NCBI GenBank assembly: GCA_037127255.1
Contig: JBANSL010000013.1
Location: 57,251,688 to 57,315,687, forward strand
DNA: 64,000 nt
Direction: 5' to 3'
Origin: Persicaria tinctoria
Lineage: Eukaryota > Streptophyta > Magnoliopsida > Caryophyllales > Polygonaceae
Each line of letters begins with the position of its first letter. Positions within the stretch are counted from its first letter, which is position 1. The notes below the pieces were generated by a model. The model had not been told where the DNA came from. It saw nothing but the letters and a program-made list of their open reading frames with translations, and did no database searches. This document shows positions 35,414-47,732 of this stretch, piece after piece. Both the position numbers and the translations under genes were made by a program.

Positions 35414-36368
35414 TCTATATCTATATAAACTCTTAATTTAGAAGAGTTTAGAATGATGTGTCAATTTTAGAGGCATTTTAAGAGTCTTGATCAATTATTA
35501 TTTTTTTGCCATTTTTTTTTCTTTAATTCTCTTTTTTTTTTCCTTTAATTCTCTCTTTTTTTCTTTAATTTTACTAACTATCTATATCTATATAAACTCT
35601 TAATTTAGAAGAGTTTAGGATGATTGGTCAATCTTAGAGGCCTTTTAGGAGTCTTGACCAATCATAATTTTTTTGCCATTTTTTTTTTCTTTAAATCTCT
35701 TTTTTTCTTCTTTTTCCTTTAATTCTCTCTTTTTTTCTTTAATTTTACTAATTATTGGGCTTAACTCAAAACACCGAATTCAATCTAATATAACTATTGA
35801 GCTTAACTCAAATTTATTTACTAATTATCTATATAAACTCTTAATTTAGAAGAGTTTAGGATGATGTGTCAATCTTAGAGGCATTTTAGGAGTGTTAACC
35901 AATCATATTTTTTTTTGCCATTTTTTTTTATTTTCTTTAATTCTCCTTTTTTTTCTTTTTTTTTCCTTTAATTCTCTCTTTTTTTCTTTAATTTTACTAA
36001 CTATTGGGCTTAACTCAAAACATTGAATTCAATCTAATATAACTATTGAGCTTAACTCAAATTTATTTACTAATTATTCGGCTTAATTCAAAACATTGAA
36101 TATAATTATTTATTATGACACATCACATTTAAATAATGTTATAGTGATATTGATATTATTATTACTAAGTAATTTAAAATATCTATATTTATGTATTATA
36201 CTTTACAGAAGATTTAAAAAAAAAAAATTTATGAGATAATTATAAGATATATTTGTTGTAAAGTTTTTTTTAATGATTTTTATCTTAACATTTATTAATA
36301 TTTTCTAATATTTTTATATATAATATTTTCGTTTTAAAAAACGCGCCATGGCGCGGGAATCGTACTAG
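35414..36368 (+). mobile_element. Short non-autonomous Helitron with three 5' termini
   Basis: The 3' end is diagnostic: hairpin CGCGCCATGGCGCG, then GGAATCGTACTAG with host T following (CTRR ending). The 5' terminus TCTATATCTATATAAACTC.. after a host A occurs at 35414 and 35581, and in shorter form at 35828, each followed by TTAATTTAGAAGAGTTTA. No Rep/helicase is encoded. Multiple starts with one end suggest tandem 5' duplications or bypassed starts. Confidence 0.82.
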
Positions 36369-38375
36369 TAAACTCTTAATTTAGAAGAGTTTAGGATGAT
36401 GTGTCAAACTTAGAGGAATTTTAGGAGTCTCGACCAATCATTATTTTTGCCATTTTTCTTTGATTTTCTTTAATTTTAATTTTTTTTCCTTCTTTTTCCT
36501 TTAATTCTCTTTTTTCTTTAATTTTACTAACTATTGGGCTTAATTCAAAACATTGATCTTAGCCTAAATTATAATTTTAGTAGTTTTTTTCTCTAAAAAA
36601 ACAATCTATATATATATATATCTATATAAACTCTTAATTTAGAAGAGTTTAGGATGATGTGTCAAGCTTAGAGGAATTTTAGGAGTCTCGACCAATCATT
36701 ATTTTTGCCATTTTTCTTTGATTTTCTTTAATTTTAATTTTTTTTCTTCTTTTTCCTTTAATTCTCTTTTTTCTTTAATTTTACTAACTATTTGGCTTAA
36801 TTCAAAACATTGATCTTAGCCTAAATTATAATTTTAGTAGTTTTTTCTGTAAAAAAAACAATGGGATTAATTCAAAACATAAAATTAATAATAAGAAAAT
36901 ATAAAATTAATATTAGTAATCTACATCTATCTATATATATAGAGAGAGAGAGAGGGTGGTTCTTTTGTAAACACTCGTTATGATGCAATTTGTGAACAAA
37001 TCTGAGCCTTTAAATTGAGTGAAATGGATGGTGAAGATTTAATCTCCATTTCTGATTTTTTTTTATTAAAAAAAATATGGGACCCACAAACAACCTCACC
37101 CACTCTCATGGCAACGAGCGTGTGGTACAAACCTGAATTTTTAACCTACTCGGGTATTGAAGTTTCGTGTACAACGTACTGTATACATCCATTTCCATTA
37201 TTCCTACTCCGTATTATTTAAGTATAAAAAATAGTGGTACTTTGACTTTTTTTTTAAAAGTTTGTTTGTTGGAAAATAATTAAAATTACATAATTTTACC
37301 ATTTTCAAAATTATTGTATATATATTTTTTTTGGGGGGAGTCAAACTTTACAAAATTGCATTTTTATTTATTAATAATGATTCACAATTTACCGAATAAT
37401 GCTTGATTTTCTTAAAAATCACTCATCAAATAATGAATAATTTTTATATATAATTGTTTCAAACTTCCTCACATCTATGAATACTTTTTGTGTTTTTACC
37501 GAATAATGTACAAGTTTATTAATTATTATTTTAACATTAAAAAATCAATAAATATGCAAATAATCGCCCTCTTACATACGAATAACTCTATAATTTAACC
37601 AAATAATATCTCAAATTTAACAGAATAATCAATAAATAAATATGTAATAATCACCCTCTTACATACGAATATTCTCTATAATTTAACCGAATAATCTCTA
37701 AAATTTAACTGAATAATCAATAAATAAATATGTAAATAATCACCCTCTTACATACGAATAATCTCTATAATTTAACTGAATAATCTCTCAAATTTAAACG
37801 AATATCTATTATGTTATTTATTTCAAACCCATTCTTTTATATATAATATTCATTTATATATAATTCTTTCAAACTTCCGCTTACACATGAATACCATTTG
37901 CGATTTTACCGAACAATGAAGATTTGTTATTGTTATTTTAACATCCCTAAAACTAATTTTTTTTATAAATAATCGTCTTTTCACATACGAATAATTTCTA
38001 TAATTTAATCGAATAATATATCAAATTTTACTGAGTAAGCATCTCTTAAATATGAATAATCTTTCTAATTTCAAATAACATAGTTTCAATACAATTATCT
38101 TGAAAACAAAGGTAAAAAACAAAAAAAAATCGAAACAAAAAAAAAATCAGTACAAAAACTGAATGGAAACGGTTAAAAAAAAAGTTTCAATTGGGAGTGC
38201 GTGAACTCACGGGTCTTTCTTCCATGAAGTGGTGTTTACGTGTGGTGGGCCCAACCAATATTAAAGAAAAATAAAAAAGAATTGTGATTAATCTTGAACC
38301 GTTGATTTTGTTCAATTCTATGGCCAAGATTTGTTCACAATTTATATCCTAAGGGGTGTTTACACATTAACCACC

Positions 38376-38406
<31 letters not shown>

Positions 38407-38556
38407 CCATACTACTTTAATCGTTTTCTCAACCCATGAGTTTAATTCAAAATATTTAATTATATGAACTTTTACAATTATGTTATAATATTAATTTAAT
38501 ATATTAGTAAGATTTTATTTAAAAAAAATCGCGCCATGACGCGGGGATCATACTAG
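36369..38556 (+). mobile_element. Second related Helitron, interrupted
   Basis: Directly after the first Helitron, AAACTCTTAATTTAGAAGAG appears at 36371 without the TCTATAT start and again, with it, at 36621. The 3' end at 38530-38556 has hairpin CGCGCCATGACGCG and ends ATCATACTAG followed by T. A TIR element at 36951-38385 interrupts it. Non-coding. Confidence 0.78.
36951..38385. mobile_element. TIR element rich in CGAATAAT
   Basis: Left end GAGAGGGTGGTT..GTAAACAC..TTTGTGAACAAATCTGAGCC is mirrored on the right by GGCCAAGATTTGTTCACAAT..GTGTTTACACATTAACCACCCTCTC, about 75 bp of inverted repeat. The interior repeats CGAATAATC, TAATTTAACCGAATAATCTC and CATACGAATAA many times. No transposase. 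Same family as the remnant at 1-1803. Both ends lie on TA/GA microsatellites, which hides any target duplication. Confidence 0.82.
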
Positions 38557-39000
38557 TTATATTTTATTATATAATAGAAGAGAAATAGCATTTGACACAT
38601 AGCGGCTTCTCCTTAATCATAGTCGTATGAATCAATTATAATTTTTTTAAATAATCAATATATGTATAAGATAAAATTTTATTCTAACTTTATTTAATCA
38701 ATATATCTGTATATGTACAAGATAAAATTTGACCAAATTTGATTAAATATGGATGTACAAAAACCTAAGAAAATCCTAAGACAGAGTATAAGCTATATAC
38801 AAAAGGGTTAATTAAGCTAATTAAGAAAATCAACGTTCAATAATCAATACGGTACAATTTTATGTGTGATCATTTATTATTGAATTCTATGCCACTGAAA
38901 TTTGTCATCAATCAAATTTGCAATTATATATAAATAAAATTCATCTCAAACACTTTAAACCGATAAATCTTATGTTTCACTTTAATGTGGCATCATATAT
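38557..39000. other. No gene seen
   Basis: AT-rich DNA between the Helitron end and the next CACTA element. Two similar ATCAATATATCTGTATATGTACAAGATAAAATTT-type stretches occur near 38650-38730. Confidence 0.5.
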
Positions 39001-39789
39001 CACTACGTCGGATTTACATTTGGGCGACGAACACACGTACAGCGTCGCCACCCACCACATAAAGAACCTACATGTAGTTTCGGGCAACGACCTGTACGTC
39101 CATCGCTTACAGGGTCGTCGCTTCGGCACCGTCCAAATAGTATCCACGTGACGGACTATGTTTTCATGTCACCTAACTCAACTCGGGCGCGCGATAAGTT
39201 TTTTTGTTGAATTGGTCAATACAAAATGTTGTTAGAGGTACCTAGGGCATATGCATTAGGGCGACGAATAATATTCATCGCTTCAAAGTGCTGCAGCCAT
39301 GGTCCATGAAACATGAACCGGCCAAAGATATATGTCCGTCGCTTCAAAGGGTCTATTAATTGTCTTTTGACTTGGACACTCAAGTAATTAACCATTAAAG
39401 TCGTCACTTGATATGCAGTTAGACGGGATAGGGCTGTATTTGGCCTTCGTTGCGTGTTGGGGCGACAAAATGGATTGATTATGTTCGTAGACAAGTTTAA
39501 GGTTAATATTCGTCGCTTGGATTCGTTTGTGTTTTTAAGCTAAGTTCAGGCGACCATAAGAGGCGTTGCTCTATATCTTAGGAGACTAAAACTATTCGTC
39601 GCCTCAAATCCATCGTCTAATAAGTTAGAATTTGGTTTTGGTGAATGTTGAGGCGATCAATATGATTGCTTATGTTCGTAGCTCAAGTATTTAAGCGACA
39701 GAGTTACTTGTAATGTTCGTCGCCTAAGTGTGTATTGTATTTTTGTTTAAGTTGTGGAGACTGGTACGTTTTGTTCGTTGCCTAAATAG

Positions 39790-40260
39790 GTTGTTAATTA
39801 AAAAAATATTTGCAATTGTCCCTAATAACGTTTTTCTTCTTCAGTCCATCGATGGGATATCTATGTCCATGTGGAAGTTGTTCCTCAATATAGCTACATA
39901 TGTCATTCATGATTTTATCGGACCACCTGATTCCTGACTTAATCTGCATTGCCTTCAAAAGAAGCACCCAAAATAGTCTCTTTGCTACCAAGAAACTACA
40001 GGAGTTTGAGCTTTCAATAAAAGCCATTCATATTTTTGATAATCATCATCAACTACATCAATGAATGTAGGCCCGTCATCAACAGAATGGTCTTCATCGT
40101 CGCATGCCTCGTACAGGGCGTGATAAGGAAATTATCGTGAAGGATTTCAATAATTGGACTAGCACTAGAAGAAGATGCCCCTTGGTCCATGATATGATAC
40201 TTAGTTGGGAGATTCTCGAATCAACTAGTGTTTCACCGTGTTTATCCCAAACAATGTAAC
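39790..40260 (-). pseudogene. TNP2-like CACTA transposase N-terminal remnant
   Basis: Reading the minus strand: an N-terminal piece with MWPSYIVWDKHGE, then MDQGASSSSASP and, after frame changes, a block with SGIRWSDKIMNDICSYIEEQ and LPHGHRYP. These resemble the transposase-associated start of plant TNP2 proteins (YxxWxxHGE, then the WSxKxFxxLLxxLxxxLP region). Several stops and frameshifts; the catalytic part is absent. It would have bound the subterminal repeats of its element. Confidence 0.65.
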
Positions 40261-40284
40261 TAGGCCACATTTCAAATCTATGTT

Positions 40285-40425
40285 CTAAAAATCGCGCCGA
40301 GGCGCCGCCTAAGCGCTAGGCGATCCCCCTTCGTGTAGAACTAAGCGGGAGCCTAGGCACGTCTAGGCGGCTACCTAGATGCTAGGCGGCCCCTTACCGC
40401 CTAGTATCCGCCTAGCTTTTTTTTA
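40285..40425. repeat. GC-rich CGCCTAGGCG palindromic repeat
   Basis: A dense cluster of CGCCTAG, GCGCTAGGCG, CTAGGCGG and their reverse complements in otherwise AT-rich DNA, followed by a T run. It looks like a small dispersed repeat inserted in the CACTA element; the class is unknown to me. Confidence 0.7.
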
Positions 40426-40594
40426 GCACACGTATTATTCCAGATCGAGACAAATGTGAATACATCTCAACAAAGGTAACCTAGAAATTGTTTTAGTATA
40501 CTCTAAACAGACATGGGAAATAGGTTGCGCCATTGTCATTAATACCACGACGGTATTCCTTATGAGCACGAGGAAGTTGTATCCAACGCTTATC

Positions 40595-40690
40595 CATTGT
40601 TCAATAATTTCAATCATAAGCTCATTCTCAATCCCAATTTCAATCACAATCTCATTCTCAATCACAATCTCAATCTCAATCTTAATCTCA
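40595..40690. repeat. (AATCTC)n-like microsatellite
   Basis: Imperfect repeats of TCTCAATC and TTTCAATC. Confidence 0.85.
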
Positions 40691-41956
40691 ATCTAATATA
40701 ACATATAACATATGCATAGATCGATGCAAGTCTATCTCAATATAAAACAAGCTCTCAATCAAATTCTTATAAAATCTCAATCTAAAAGCAATTGCAAAAC
40801 AATTTTTATAAAATCTCAATCTAAAATCCCTATCGAATAGGGATGAATAAACTTCAAATTAACTTTTGTAAGAAGAAATTTTATATTGCTCACATATTCC
40901 AATTTAAATCCATCACACATTCCATTAAATCACTATCAAATTCAAACAAACAATTTATGTTGCTCACATATTCTAAGTGAAATCCATCACACATTTCAAA
41001 TTTTATTACTACCCAATATCATTACTAAAAGTAATTGCAAAACAATTCAATCAACAATTCCCAAGTCTCAATCACAAAGTTCAAAATCCACAAATTCCTC
41101 ACTCCAATTCTTACCAATATTTCACACTTTGTTCCTTTTTTATAACATTATATGTAATAAAAAGCATCACTAACGACCATGCTACAAAACTCAAGTGAAA
41201 TTGATCTGCTTCAATCACCACAATAATTGTATAGATCAACAAAGAAAGATAAAAATCACCAAACTAACCAAAATTTCACAAATCCATCAAAATATAACAT
41301 TATATGTATACAAAAACATACCTTGCCACAACTCAAAATGAATTGATCTTCTTGAATCTCCACAAACATTGTGCAAATTACTTGAAAATTTGAAATAAAA
41401 TAGATGAAAAATGGGAAAAAAAAATAATGGAAAAGAGAGGAGATGAAGAGGAAGAATCTAATGTCGGGGGTGGCATATTTTATGGTTATAACAGTAATCT
41501 TAAAACATTAATGGGGGTATGTAGCTTTATTAAATGCACTGAATAAAAAAAACGATGGCGACAGACTTATATCTTATATCGTCGTCCGAATCAATGTCAG
41601 AAAAGTACAATAGTTGACTTCCTTTCAAGGCACGAACAAACCTTTTATCCATAGCCTGAATCTATTCAGGGGACGGATAAAATCCTAGTTCGCCGCTTGG
41701 AAACTTGCACGTACTATCGAAAGTACGATTTGACTTGTATTCAGGCGACAAACTTCAACGACCACTACCTATGTCCGTCGCTGGAAATGTATTCGAGTGA
41801 TGACCAAAGGTGCTCTTCGTTGCTCGATAGCTTTGTCTCAATGGTTTGTGCTCGATTCATCCACAAGCAACGATGCAAGCAAATTGGTCGTGATTGCCAG
41901 GACTACATCCAAGCAACGACATATGGTATGCTCGTCATTCGATTGTAAATCTAGTA

Positions 41957-42250
41957 TACTAGTTATATATCTACTCAAAACCATCTATTATAATATTTTC
42001 TCAACTAAAAAATGTGGCATCAATGTAAGGAATAAAATCTAGAATCGATCAACAGTTTAATGCAAATATAACAAAAAAAACATAAAGTATATTTTTTTAA
42101 ATCGATATTAGTTATATACATTAAATCACATATTATAATTTTTCATAAACTCAAATAATGTGGCATCAATGAAACCAAAATGTTGAACAATGTGGACTGG
42201 TTAATGTTTTATCATATATTGCTAGTTAATACCACTAATAATGGAACTGA
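41957..42250. repeat. Diverged 125 bp direct duplication
   Basis: TAGTTATAT..TATTATAATATTTTCTCAACT..AATGTGGCATCAATG (41962-42025) is repeated with changes at 42110-42172. AATGTGGCATCA also occurs left of the CACTA element near 38985. Confidence 0.55.
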
Positions 42251-43735
42251 GGAAAAGGGGTCGACCTAAATAAAATTTATTTGACTCTTCGAGAAGCCGA
42301 TAAAGTCAGTAGACGGCGAACCGTCAAACATAAAACGTAAAATAAAAATAGTGCAATACAAAAAGCGGCAACCAAACTGCCCAGTTGAACAAACGAGCCT
42401 AAACCAAAACAGTCGGGGACAATGTAGATTAAACCCGGAGCCAAACACCACCAAACGATGACACTATTGACCATCGGTACATCAGGAGTCCTTGTAAGCA
42501 ATGAAAACGAACCTCCAAGGAAATTTCCAGAATACGGAGTCGCCTCGATGCACACCGCCACGACCCCAGCCAGACCCGACACCGGACGCAAGAACCCCAA
42601 CTAAGACTAGGACCGCCAAGAGACAACCGGAAACGCAGCCGAGATACACCCTTGTACAAACGCACTAAAAAGCCCTTTCGGGATTTTATCAAGACCCTCA
42701 CGAGATTTTTATCAGACCCTTTTGGGTGGGTTTACTCAAAGTTGAAATATATATATATTATTTTGGTTTGTCGGGCCACTTGAGCCCTAAGTATTTGGCC
42801 TTGAGCCCGAAGGAAACCCGCTCGAGGCCCACATGAAGGACTGCCAATTCAGTCCTTGCAAGGAAAGCAGGGCATCGATCGTCGGCGGGGAAAGAGGGAG
42901 GTAGAGCCAGGAGGAGCAGCGGTGACTACCCAACTCCACGCCGCACTGGAGGCGACGCCCCACCAAGGGATATATACCAACCTGCACCTCGAGACGCTTG
43001 AATCGCAGTTGTAGACAACACTTCGACAACAACAAAAAGAACGGAGCGGCGGCACAAAGAGTCCGCGACGGTGTTAGGGATCGGCAACGACAGATACACC
43101 GATCAATTTAGGATTCAACCCCAAACGGTGCGGTATAAGAGATACCGGTGAAGTCCAACGAAAACGATGCATGACGCAGGGCGAGGCACAACAGCCAAGT
43201 CTCCGCTTGTGGAAATTGCCTACAAGGGCGGGGTTAAGGATGATGAAGCCCCCGTTGTTGGAGCTGTTAAGGAGGCGAAAAAGGTGGGGATTGGTTAGGT
43301 TTGCGATCAAACCGATCGGGATTGAGGGACGATTTGGGGGCTTGAGGCCAGACCACCTGCACGGGGTCCTCAGATTCACTCAAAGGAGAGAAATTTTCGG
43401 TCTAGTCGGCCGAAGCCGCGATTGGTGGCCAGAGCCGAGGTGGTGGCCGGAGCCGGATTCCTCATTCTCTCGACAAAAGAGAGGATTGTTTCTTTCCAAA
43501 CCAAAAATTACTTCAAACTTAATTAAATGGGTCAGTCCCTGCCTCTGTCCCTTTCTTTCGGTGGAGATTTGCTCCATATCAGTGGGTCGAGTCGATCGGC
43601 GAAAGTCGATTTACCTGATATGTGTCTATTTCCGACTAGATCGGGTACTCGGCGTTTACCACCGAAGATGGGTTCCTCATCATCAACTAGATTAGATTTT
43701 GATTAATGGCTTATTACATACTCCATATATGTGAC
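42251..43735. other. GC-rich segment of unknown origin, possibly a decayed retroelement
   Basis: Base composition rises sharply and overlapping open frames of 60-174 codons occur on both strands (for example 43171-43695 plus, 42277-42600 minus). None shows a domain I recognise, and conflicting frames suggest none is translated. Minus-strand reading gives a T/G-rich tail ending in AATAAATTTTATTT near 42264-42277, which could be a LINE 3' end. This is a guess. Confidence 0.3.
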
Positions 43736-44359
43736 CTGTTTGGGTTTGCATGTGCTTTATTTTTTCGATGTTGTGGTTTCTGAAGTTTATGATTTACTAG
43801 CTGCATTCCCGTGTGCGAAACGGGTATCTTTTCCCATGGTATAATGCAATGTATAAACAGATTAAAAACATTAAAGGTCAGCCTCAAAAGCCAATGTCTT
43901 CCGCCAATGTCTTGGGGGCTTCTTTATTTTTTTCTCCAACAGACTATGTACTTGGCAAGCTTGTTCTGTGCGCCTTCAACATTTGCAAGTGAATCATCCA
44001 TATTCTCGTCAATTCTGAAATGAAAGTCAAACAAATTGTCTTAAATCTCTAAGCTTGTATTTATCAATGAAGTCCATTTAAAATCGATAGCATCTCATCT
44101 TAAATTTGTAGTTCTTTATGGAAAGCATCTGGGCTTATTTTGGCTATGAATCAGTCTCAAAGTCCGAATGTAAATGGCCTGGAAATCTTTTTGGGGTTAG
44201 CTGTATTCAAGATTAATCGATCCAACATTTAGGCAAACATAGGCTTAAGGTTATATACGTGTTTAGCATTCTTTAAAGGAAATTCCTAATGGGTACAATA
44301 AGTTAGAATAACCATTCCATGGAAATTATCTTCAATGGCCAAGCACAAAAGAGAGGAAA

Positions 44360-44533
44360 ATGACAAACCTGATTGCCAGCTCTCCTTGCTGCGAAACCTT
44401 GGTTGCCGCATGTAACTGTCCTGCAATAGAACCAATTGTTGTTGCTGTTGCTGCTGGTTTTGTGATTGCTGCTGCTGCTGGTTTTGTGACTGTTGTTGCA
44501 ACAACGGCTGAGATTCCCCATCTACTTGCTTCC
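44360..44533 (-). pseudogene. Captured polyglutamine exon(s)
   Basis: After an acceptor (TTTCAG) the frame reads QVDGESQPLLQQQSQNQQQ, more glutamine/asparagine, then LVLLQ, an acceptor-like TTGCAG, and DSYMRQPRFRSKESWQSG with a donor. Glutamine-rich tracts like this are common in transcription cofactors, but I cannot name the parent gene. No start codon context; inside the Helitron. Confidence 0.5.
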
Positions 44534-45639
44534 TGAAATCACAAGCCAAAATCACATTAAACATGTACCATGGCAGGGTTTAAGACAATAAATGGCATTT
44601 AGAGAATGACAGCCACATTTTCAATTTGAATTGTTCTCTAATTATCAAATAAACAGCATGCTTTTATTTTTACTTTAAAAAACTAAGCATTGAGCTATTA
44701 CACTCCAAATAGCCTTTTTACCAATTAATCTAAGAAGGTTTATAATTGATTTATCTTTTAGTGATAAAATTAGTTAAAAAAATAAATAAAACAATTTTTT
44801 CCTTTTAATTTTTTTTTTCTTTCAAAGCCTTCAGCCACCTCAATCCTCATATCTAACTCAGGTTAACCGTCCAAATTCACACTCTCGTTTCCAAATTGTT
44901 CGAATCTCATGTTAGATTGGGCCATTAAAATGCAGCGATTATTTCAATTTTTAGAATAAAGATTTAAGTTTAAATTATACTTCTTCCTAAATCCAAAAAA
45001 CGTAGGCAAATAATCAGAAATTTTGTTTTGGACATTGAATCTAACACTTTTACATCGTTAACCAAAGGTAATCTTTAATCATTAGATTTTTTTTAGCAAA
45101 AGGAATTGTAACAAGATTTGAGCAAAATTCTAATCCAGATCAAAGAAAATAAGTCATAGAATAAAACAATACCTAATTGACATGAAGCTTTACCTCGACA
45201 TAGATTCACAACAATTGTATTTTTATAGTAAATGATAGAAAGATTCAAGAAATATGTTCAGTTTTTACACCAATCTGGCTAATTCAAGATAAAATGACAA
45301 AATGAACTTATGGTTTAAAATTATAAGCTTATCAATAATAATTCAACTATGCTTTGCGTACATTAGGTAAGTAATTTAGTTTGGTATATCAGACATTTAT
45401 CGAACACCATCCGTACATCACCAATCTCTATTAAATTGAACATGTATATTGTTATGACTGAAAATCAAAGAGAAACCTCACCAATTTTAACACCTAATTG
45501 GATGTTTAAATGAAGAATAAGTAATTTAGATGGAAACAAAAAATTGCAGTCGCCAACATCCCAATAACTCAATTCACAAATAAAAAATAGAGAAAATTGA
45601 AATGCAAACACAACATCAGCAGTGTCGAAAAGACAAACT

Positions 45640-45760
45640 TACCATTGGGGCATTCTTCATGGCAATGGGATCGGTGGTCGCAAAGCAATTAATATCGAGT
45701 TTCCTGATGTTCAAGGAGGTGTTTCTAGAGGCAGCCTTGTTTGACCTAGCAGTTGCTGCA
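45640..45760 (-). pseudogene. Captured exon, parent unknown
   Basis: Reads ATARSNKAASRNTSLNIRKL then DINCFATTDPIAMKNAPM with a donor CAATG/GTAAGT. A clean open segment with a good splice site but no domain I recognise. Probably upstream of the polyglutamine exon in the same captured transcript. Confidence 0.45.
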
Positions 45761-46074
45761 TAAGAAAAATTATAGTAATCAGCACATCCACATTCAAAAC
45801 TAAGAACAACAAAGCAAAGAAATCTTTTAAAAAATTGAATTCCAAAGAGCACCAAGGTCATTGAAATCTTCCAAGAATGGAAATGAGCTATCTTAAAACC
45901 AAGATTGTAGCTCGTGCTAAATGAACAGATCAAATGAAACATCTTCTCGAAATTCCTAATTCATAATCAAACATAATCTATCCACAACAAAGACAACTAA
46001 TTAAGCCAAAGAGAAATTCCTCCATCGGGCGAAAACAATGGAAGAATCTTTCAAGGAGAAGAAGACAAGGAACC

Positions 46075-46190
46075 TTTACGGACAGTCTCGATTTCGGCTC
46101 CGGCGCGGAAGAGAAGAGAGGTGGTGGTGCACTGGTGCTATTGGCGGCGTAGATTTGGGCTGAGGTAAGTGGTGATGTAAATCTCTACTA
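46075..46190. repeat. Internal duplication in the Helitron (copy A; copy B at 47005-47110)
   Basis: GGCGGCGTAGATTTGGGCTG-AGGTAAGTGGTGATGTAAA at about 46145 matches GGATATTGGCTGAGGTAACTGGTGATGTAAA at about 47072, with similar GGTGTTATCGGCGGCG upstream. Two leader regions of one source seem to be present. Confidence 0.6.
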
Positions 46191-47312
46191 AATGGAATTG
46201 ACTATTTCAAGATTTCAAGCCTCCCTCTTCCTTGGAAGTTAGAACCAACTTCTTCTCCCCTGCAGTTCATTCACACTTATTTGCGTTGCCTATTTCAAGA
46301 TTTCAAGCCAAACCTGAAAAACCCATAAAGATTCAACCTTTGGTCTAACTCTAAACCCATTAAAAATTGCATGCAAAATGTTTGTTGTATTGCTTCAACC
46401 AACAACTCAAGCTCATTCCCCTGTAATGCTCTATCTCCAAAAACCCTCAGCCCCAAAATCCTAACATTGTGTTCTCCATCGCCTCACTCTTCCCTCCTCG
46501 TGGTGTGAAAACCCCTAAACCCTTTCCCTATCCAAGCCATTACACATGACTTCACTAATTAATAGCTATGAAAATACTGTGATGGAACTAAAATATCCAA
46601 GAAAGTGACAATAAACAAAATCGGAAACTAATAAGCGAAAAATTCAGAAATTCAAAGAAACTTGTAACCTAATTAACAACGGGAAAATTCTAAACATGAA
46701 GTCGAATCAACTTTAATCAAAAACCCTAATTTCCCAAATTGATTTCTAAAATAAAAACCTGAAACGAATTCTCATATCTTATTTATTAATTTAATCTTAT
46801 ATTAAAAACTATGTACAAATTCAGAAATTAGAATAAAACACTAACCTTTTCAATTTAGCGAATTTGAATCTGAGACTGAAAGGGGAAGAAAAAGATTGAA
46901 GAAGAAGAGTTTCTGTATAAGAGTTCGAATAGCAAAGAGATCTAAAAGAAGTCGGAAATAAATAGAGGTGCAACAGTGGTTATTAGGGGTTGTAGGAAGG
47001 AGAGAGGAGAGTGAGTGGTGTTATCGGCGGCGTCGAGTCGAGAGTAAACAACAGGACAAGAGGCGGTGGCGTGGATATTGGCTGAGGTAACTGGTGATGT
47101 AAACGACTATCAATCGGAAGAGGAGTGAAAAACATGGGCAATGGGCAGACTGTTTTTCATAAACATGGGCTGTTTGTAAAGCCCAGCAAAAATAATTAAT
47201 AAACCAGAAAAGATGAGTTGTGAAGAAATGGGAATATATTGTAAAGACATGGACAAAACTGTAATTTTACTGTTCAACATGGTTGTTCTATCTTTTTATA
47301 TATAGATATAGA

Positions 47313-47729
47313 TGTATTTTAATTTATTAGGGATTATTAGGTTTATCTAATTTGACAGATAGTTATCTTTATCAATTTAGGATTAATTTCTCTCTTATTT
47401 GTTTTTATAACATTCTTGGATCACACGGAAACACCGCCTCGAAAAATAGATGCATACTATATTAGACCTTCCAAAGGTTATTTAAAAGGGAATATAAAAA
47501 AATAATTGTCGTTTCGGTTTTTCTATCTAATGTCCCAAGGATATAGGATAAGCAACCCATGTTGAAAAAGATTCCTTATATTTGAATGTATAGACTCTAA
47601 CAAAACATTATTAAAAATGGCTAAAATCATTTAAATTTGAAAAATCTCTATATTTGTAGCCGGCCTCCATAGGTTAAAAAAAAACCATGATTGTTTTTCC
47701 TTTTGTTGTTTAAAGTATCAAAAGATAGG
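47313..47729. other. No gene seen
   Basis: AT-rich unique DNA between the Helitron and the first Harbinger-like MITE. Confidence 0.5.
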
Positions 47730-47732
47730 TAA

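Larger units (their letters stand above)
39001..41956. mobile_element. Degenerate CACTA element with TNP2 remnant
   Basis: Starts CACTACGTCGGATTTACA. The right end reversed reads TACTAGATTTACA, a decayed match. Subterminal GGCGACGAA, TTCGTCGCC and CGTCGCTT repeats fill 39010-39780 and 41560-41940. Flanking TAT/TAC is a near-match for a 3 bp duplication. A transposase fragment lies inside on the minus strand. Two nested repeats also occur within it. Confidence 0.75.
43797..47312 (-). mobile_element. Minus-strand Helitron carrying gene fragments
   Basis: Read on the minus strand, the 3' end is hairpin CCCGT..ACGGG (TTCGCAC loop region), then AATGCAGCTAG followed by host T. The 5' end is TCTATATCTATATATAAAAA after a host A at 47313. 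Length 3,516 bp. No Rep/helicase, so non-autonomous. The interior has intron-like spacing with exon pieces, as in gene-capturing plant Helitrons. Confidence 0.8.

Noticed and set aside
43171..43695. 174-codon open frame
   Set aside because: Opposite-strand frames of similar length overlap it, there is no recognisable domain, and it lies in an unclassified GC-rich remnant.
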